45,943 nucleotides of DNA from Streptomyces sp. GESEQ-4 (GTDB taxonomy: Bacteria; Actinomycetota; Actinomycetes; Streptomycetales; Streptomycetaceae), in contig NZ_JAFFSU010000041.1 of the NCBI RefSeq assembly GCF_017948455.1, positions 1 to 45,943 on the forward strand, given 5' to 3'. Below are positions 43,251-45,943 of the stretch, one piece after another (position 1 is the first letter of the stretch; every line of letters begins with the position of its first letter). A model generated the notes under the pieces. The model searched no databases and was not told the DNA's origin. It saw nothing but the letters and a program-made list of their open reading frames with translations. The position numbers and the translations under genes are program-made.

Positions 43251-45059
43251 ATGCCAGCCACATCCCAGCCGCACCACCGCCGCAGACGCCGTACACACGC
43301 ACTTCTCGCAGCAGCGGCGGGACTGGCGACCGCCGGTGCGCTCCTCGCGGCGATACCGGCCGGGGCGGCACCGGACAGCAAGAAGGGCGGCCACCATCTG
43401 CCTGGCCGCTACCAGGACGTCCAGCTGCTGTCCTTCAACGACCTGCACGGCAACCTGGAGCCGCCGTCCGGTTCCTCGGGCCGGGTCACCGAGGTGCACG
43501 AGGACGGCACCACGTCGACGATCGACGCGGGCGGCGTCGAGTACCTCGCCACCCATCTGCGTGACGCGCGCAAGGGCAGCAAGTACTCGATCACCGCGGC
43601 CGGCGGCGACATGGTCGGCGCCTCCCCGCTGATCTCGGGCCTCTTCCACGACGAGCCCACCATCGAGGCGCTGAACAAGCTGAAGCTCGATGTGACGAGC
43701 GTCGGCAACCACGAGTTCGACGAGGGCGCCAGGGAACTGGCCCGGCTGCAGAACGGCGGCTGCCACCCCAAGGACGGCTGCTACGCGGACGAGGAGTTCG
43801 AGGGCGCCGACTTCCCGTACCTCGCGGCGAACGTCCTGGGCGAGAAGTCCAACAAGCCGATCCTCAAGCCCTACTGGGTCTGGAAGAAGAACGGCGTCAA
43901 GGTCGGCTTCGTCGGCGTGACCCTGGAGGACACCCCGGGTGTCGTCTCCGCCGAGGGGGTCAAGGGCCTCAAGTTCAAGGACGAGGTCGAGACGATCAAC
44001 AAGTACGCCAAGGTGCTCCAGCGCCAGGGCGTGAAGTCCATCGTCGCCCTCATCCACGAGGGCGGGGCCCCGGCCTCGGCGGCGTACAACTACGACTGCG
44101 ACTCGCCCGGCGCCGGCGACGGCATCTCCGGCCCGATCGTGGACATCGCCAAGAACATCACCCCGCAGGTGGACGCGCTGGTCACCGGGCACACCCACGC
44201 CGCGTACGCGTGCACGATCAACGACCCGTCGGGCAAGCCGCGCACGGTCACCTCGGCCGCGTCCTTCGGCCGCCTCTACACGGACACCACGCTGACGTAC
44301 GACCGGTGGACGGGTGACATCGCCCGTACGGCCGTCAAGTCCGCGAACCACGTGGTCACCCGGACCGTCCCCAAGGCGACGGACATGACCGAGCTGATCG
44401 CCAAGTGGAACACCCTCGCCGCGCCCATCGGCAACCGCGCGATCGGCCACATCTCCGCCGACATCAGCAACTCCGGTACGGAGTCCCCGATCGGCGACCT
44501 CATCGCCGACGCGCAGCTGGCGTACGGCAAGGAGCTGGACGCGGAGACCGACCTCGCGCTGATGAACCCGGGCGGTGTCCGGGCACCGCTGACCTATGCG
44601 GCCAAGGGCGCCGAGGGCGACGGTGTGGTGACGTACGCCGAGGGCTTCACGGTGCAGCCGTTCGCGAACACCGTGAATCTGCAGGACTTCACCGGCACCC
44701 AGCTGATCCAGGTGCTCAAGGAGCAGGTGAGCGGGGTGAACACCGCGTCGCCGAAGATCCTCCAGCCCTCGGCCGGGCTGACGTACACGCTCGACCTGAC
44801 GAAGACCGGCGCCGACCGGGTCGTCACCGACTCGATCAAGCTCAACGGCACGGCCGTCGACCCGGCCGCCACCTACCGCGTCGCGACGAACAGCTTCCTC
44901 GCGGGCGGCGGCGACGGGTTCCCCACGCTGGGCCTGGGCACGAACGACCTGGTCGGCGCGGACGACCTGACCGCTCTCGAGAAGTACCTGACGGCCAATT
45001 CCTCGGCCACGGACCCGATCGAGCCGCCGAAGCCGGACCGGATCACGATCGTGAAGTAG
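43251..45059 (+). CDS. Secreted 5'-nucleotidase / bifunctional metallophosphatase
   Basis: A 602-residue exported enzyme. Its Arg-rich signal (RRRRRTHALLAAAAGLATAGALLAAIPAGAA in pieces) ends at AGAA. The metallophosphatase part has SFNDLHGNLEP, AGGDMVGASPL, VGNHEFDEG and VTGHTHAAY, with all expected metal ligands; the 5'-nucleotidase C-terminal part has ALMNPGGVRAPL, VQPFANTVN and NSFLAGGGDGF. It removes phosphate from nucleotides outside the cell. The ATG at 43251 has AGGGGAG upstream. The S. coelicolor orthologue belongs to the phosphate-starvation secretome as I recall. No clear PHO box is visible; TTGACT at 43191 may be its -35. Confidence 0.94.
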   Translation: MPATSQPHHRRRRRTHALLAAAAGLATAGALLAAIPAGAAPDSKKGGHHLPGRYQDVQLLSFNDLHGNLEPPSGSSGRVTEVHEDGTTSTIDAGGVEYLATHLRDARKGSKYSITAAGGDMVGASPLISGLFHDEPTIEALNKLKLDVTSVGNHEFDEGARELARLQNGGCHPKDGCYADEEFEGADFPYLAANVLGEKSNKPILKPYWVWKKNGVKVGFVGVTLEDTPGVVSAEGVKGLKFKDEVETINKYAKVLQRQGVKSIVALIHEGGAPASAAYNYDCDSPGAGDGISGPIVDIAKNITPQVDALVTGHTHAAYACTINDPSGKPRTVTSAASFGRLYTDTTLTYDRWTGDIARTAVKSANHVVTRTVPKATDMTELIAKWNTLAAPIGNRAIGHISADISNSGTESPIGDLIADAQLAYGKELDAETDLALMNPGGVRAPLTYAAKGAEGDGVVTYAEGFTVQPFANTVNLQDFTGTQLIQVLKEQVSGVNTASPKILQPSAGLTYTLDLTKTGADRVVTDSIKLNGTAVDPAATYRVATNSFLAGGGDGFPTLGLGTNDLVGADDLTALEKYLTANSSATDPIEPPKPDRITIVK

Positions 45060-45098
45060 ATGGTGAAGTAGAACGCGAGGTAAATCGTGAGGTAAATC
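45051..45098. repeat. 12-bp tandem repeat across a stop codon
   Basis: Four imperfect 12-bp units: GTGAAGTAGATG, GTGAAGTAGAAC, GCGAGGTAAATC and GTGAGGTAAATC. The first holds the last two codons and stop codon of the 5'-nucleotidase gene, so the unit was copied downstream from the gene end or the reverse. Confidence 0.85.
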
Positions 45099-45153
45099 GC
45101 ATACCTGGGGTAGAGGTTGCGGGTGGGGCCGGTACGCATGTTCGGATGGCACG

Positions 45154-45943
45154 ATGCGTACCCCCCACCACATAGCGACGCATTATCGTTCAAACCCGTA
45201 CGAAGAGCTGGCCGCTCTCGACGACGGCCCTATGGAGGAGTTCCTCCATGAGCCCGAGGAGGAAGCGGAAGACGAGTGGTCCCCGCCCAACCACCGCCGC
45301 AACGGCCGGCGCAGGCGGGGCCGCTTCGCGGGCCTCTCGCTCGGGATGAAGGCGGTGGTGGGGATCGTCGCCCTCGCCGCCTGCCTCACCCTCGCCGACC
45401 GCTGGGCCCTGCTGTACGCCGAGCGCCAGGCGGCCGACTCCCTCAAGGACCGTCTCGACCTGGCGGCGGCGCCCGAAGTCGAGATCAGCGGTTTCCCCTT
45501 CGTCACGCAACTCGCCGACGAGCGCCTGGACTCGGTGAAGGTGACCGTGCCCGACGTGGCCGCCGACCGGGTCTCGCTGGCGCAGGTGTCGGCGACGGCG
45601 AAGGACGTACGACTGGACGCCGACGGCCCGACGGCCGTGCGCGGCGCGAGCGTCCCCGAGCTGGACGGCGACGTACTGCTGTCGTTCGCCGACCTGAACC
45701 GTGAACTGGGCGCGTCCCAGGTCACGTTCACCGGCGAGGGCCACGACCGTATCCGGGCGCGTGGCACGCTGCCGGTCGCCGGACACGACCTGCGGCTGCG
45801 CGCCGAGGCCCGCATCCAGCGTGAGGGCGACCGCGGGATCGCGACGCACATCGGCGGAATGCGCCTGGACATCGGGGACTTGGCGACGTACCGCCCGGGC
45901 ACCGCCGCCTCGGAGGGCCTGCATCTGACCTCCGACGCGGCGG
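45154..45943 (+). CDS. DUF2993 (LmeA-like) membrane-anchored protein, partial
   Basis: An open frame from ATG at 45154 that runs past the window end (at least 263 residues). The N terminus is acidic (EEFLHEPEEEAEDEW) followed by a basic stretch (RRNGRRRRGR) and a membrane segment (MKAVVGIVALAACLTLADRW). The remainder has VEISGFPFVTQLADERLDSVKVTVPDV in pieces and repeated strands DVRLDADG, VPVAGHDLRLRA, the pattern of DUF2993 proteins, which carry an LmeA-like lipid-binding or glycosidase-like fold. Function in Streptomyces is unknown. The start has only a weak ribosome site, and the following gene cannot be seen. Family assignment is from the strand pattern only. Confidence 0.7.
   Translation, partial: MRTPHHIATHYRSNPYEELAALDDGPMEEFLHEPEEEAEDEWSPPNHRRNGRRRRGRFAGLSLGMKAVVGIVALAACLTLADRWALLYAERQAADSLKDRLDLAAAPEVEISGFPFVTQLADERLDSVKVTVPDVAADRVSLAQVSATAKDVRLDADGPTAVRGASVPELDGDVLLSFADLNRELGASQVTFTGEGHDRIRARGTLPVAGHDLRLRAEARIQREGDRGIATHIGGMRLDIGDLATYRPGTAASEGLHLTSDAA

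Noticed and set aside
43197..45173. Long minus-strand open frame opposite the 5'-nucleotidase gene
   Set aside because: The plus strand has all metal ligands of the enzyme; the antisense frame is compositionally a shadow.

Overview
This is a window of high-GC actinobacterial chromosome that looks like Streptomyces. The signs are very high third-position GC, many GTG starts, 4-bp stop/start overlaps, WhiJ-type XRE/DUF397 genes, a mycothiol synthase, and a gene order that matches, from memory, the SCO4125-SCO4153 region of S. coelicolor. No transposase, integrase, tRNA, rRNA or CRISPR array was seen.

Left part (1-7.8 kb): a terminator, a GNAT acetyltransferase, then six minus-strand genes (7730 down to 603) matching the cmdABCDEF cluster. 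Read together they resemble a stripped-down type IV secretion apparatus: a VirB2-like small membrane protein, a VirB8-like NTF2-fold protein, a VirB6/TrbL-like polytopic protein, an SCO6880-family protein, a VirB4-like ATPase and a VirD4-like protein with a degenerate P-loop. There is no relaxase. The likely VirB1-like wall hydrolase lies about 8 kb away at 15.6 kb.

Accessory block (8.0-15.6 kb): a TetR/SDR divergent pair with very compact, apparently leaderless promoters; a small secreted protein; a PIG-L deacetylase; an SRPBCC protein; an SDR-like protein lacking the catalytic Tyr/Lys; and a tightly coupled operon XRE-DUF397-DUF397-ECF sigma with a divergent RsbW-like ATPase. The sigma factor has an N-terminal zinc-finger-like extension, and one DUF397 carries an in-frame (GGTGGC)9 tract.

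Middle (15.6-24.3 kb): SLT/NlpC hydrolase, AraC plus VOC pair, short UvrA paralogue, PAP2 phosphatase, Tat-type lipoprotein FAD oxidase, a lipoprotein and small genes.

Phosphate block (24.4-35.0 kb): csoR with its palindromic operator, a DUF47-pit operon, convergent pstSCAB with a four-unit PHO box, and ppk-CHAD-NUDIX. These supply low- and high-affinity phosphate uptake and polyphosphate synthesis and binding. The secreted 5'-nucleotidase at 43.3 kb fits the same theme.

Right part (35.3-45.9 kb): a GntR(YtrA)-ABC operon with a perfect 11-bp-arm operator; a divergent ECF sigma, anti-sigma and ABC exporter operon of five coupled genes; mshD; the 5'-nucleotidase; and a DUF2993 protein cut by the window end. 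Repeats of note are an 89-bp element found twice between convergent genes with a third, shorter copy inside the CHAD gene; a 35-bp minisatellite; and a 12-bp tandem repeat over a stop codon.
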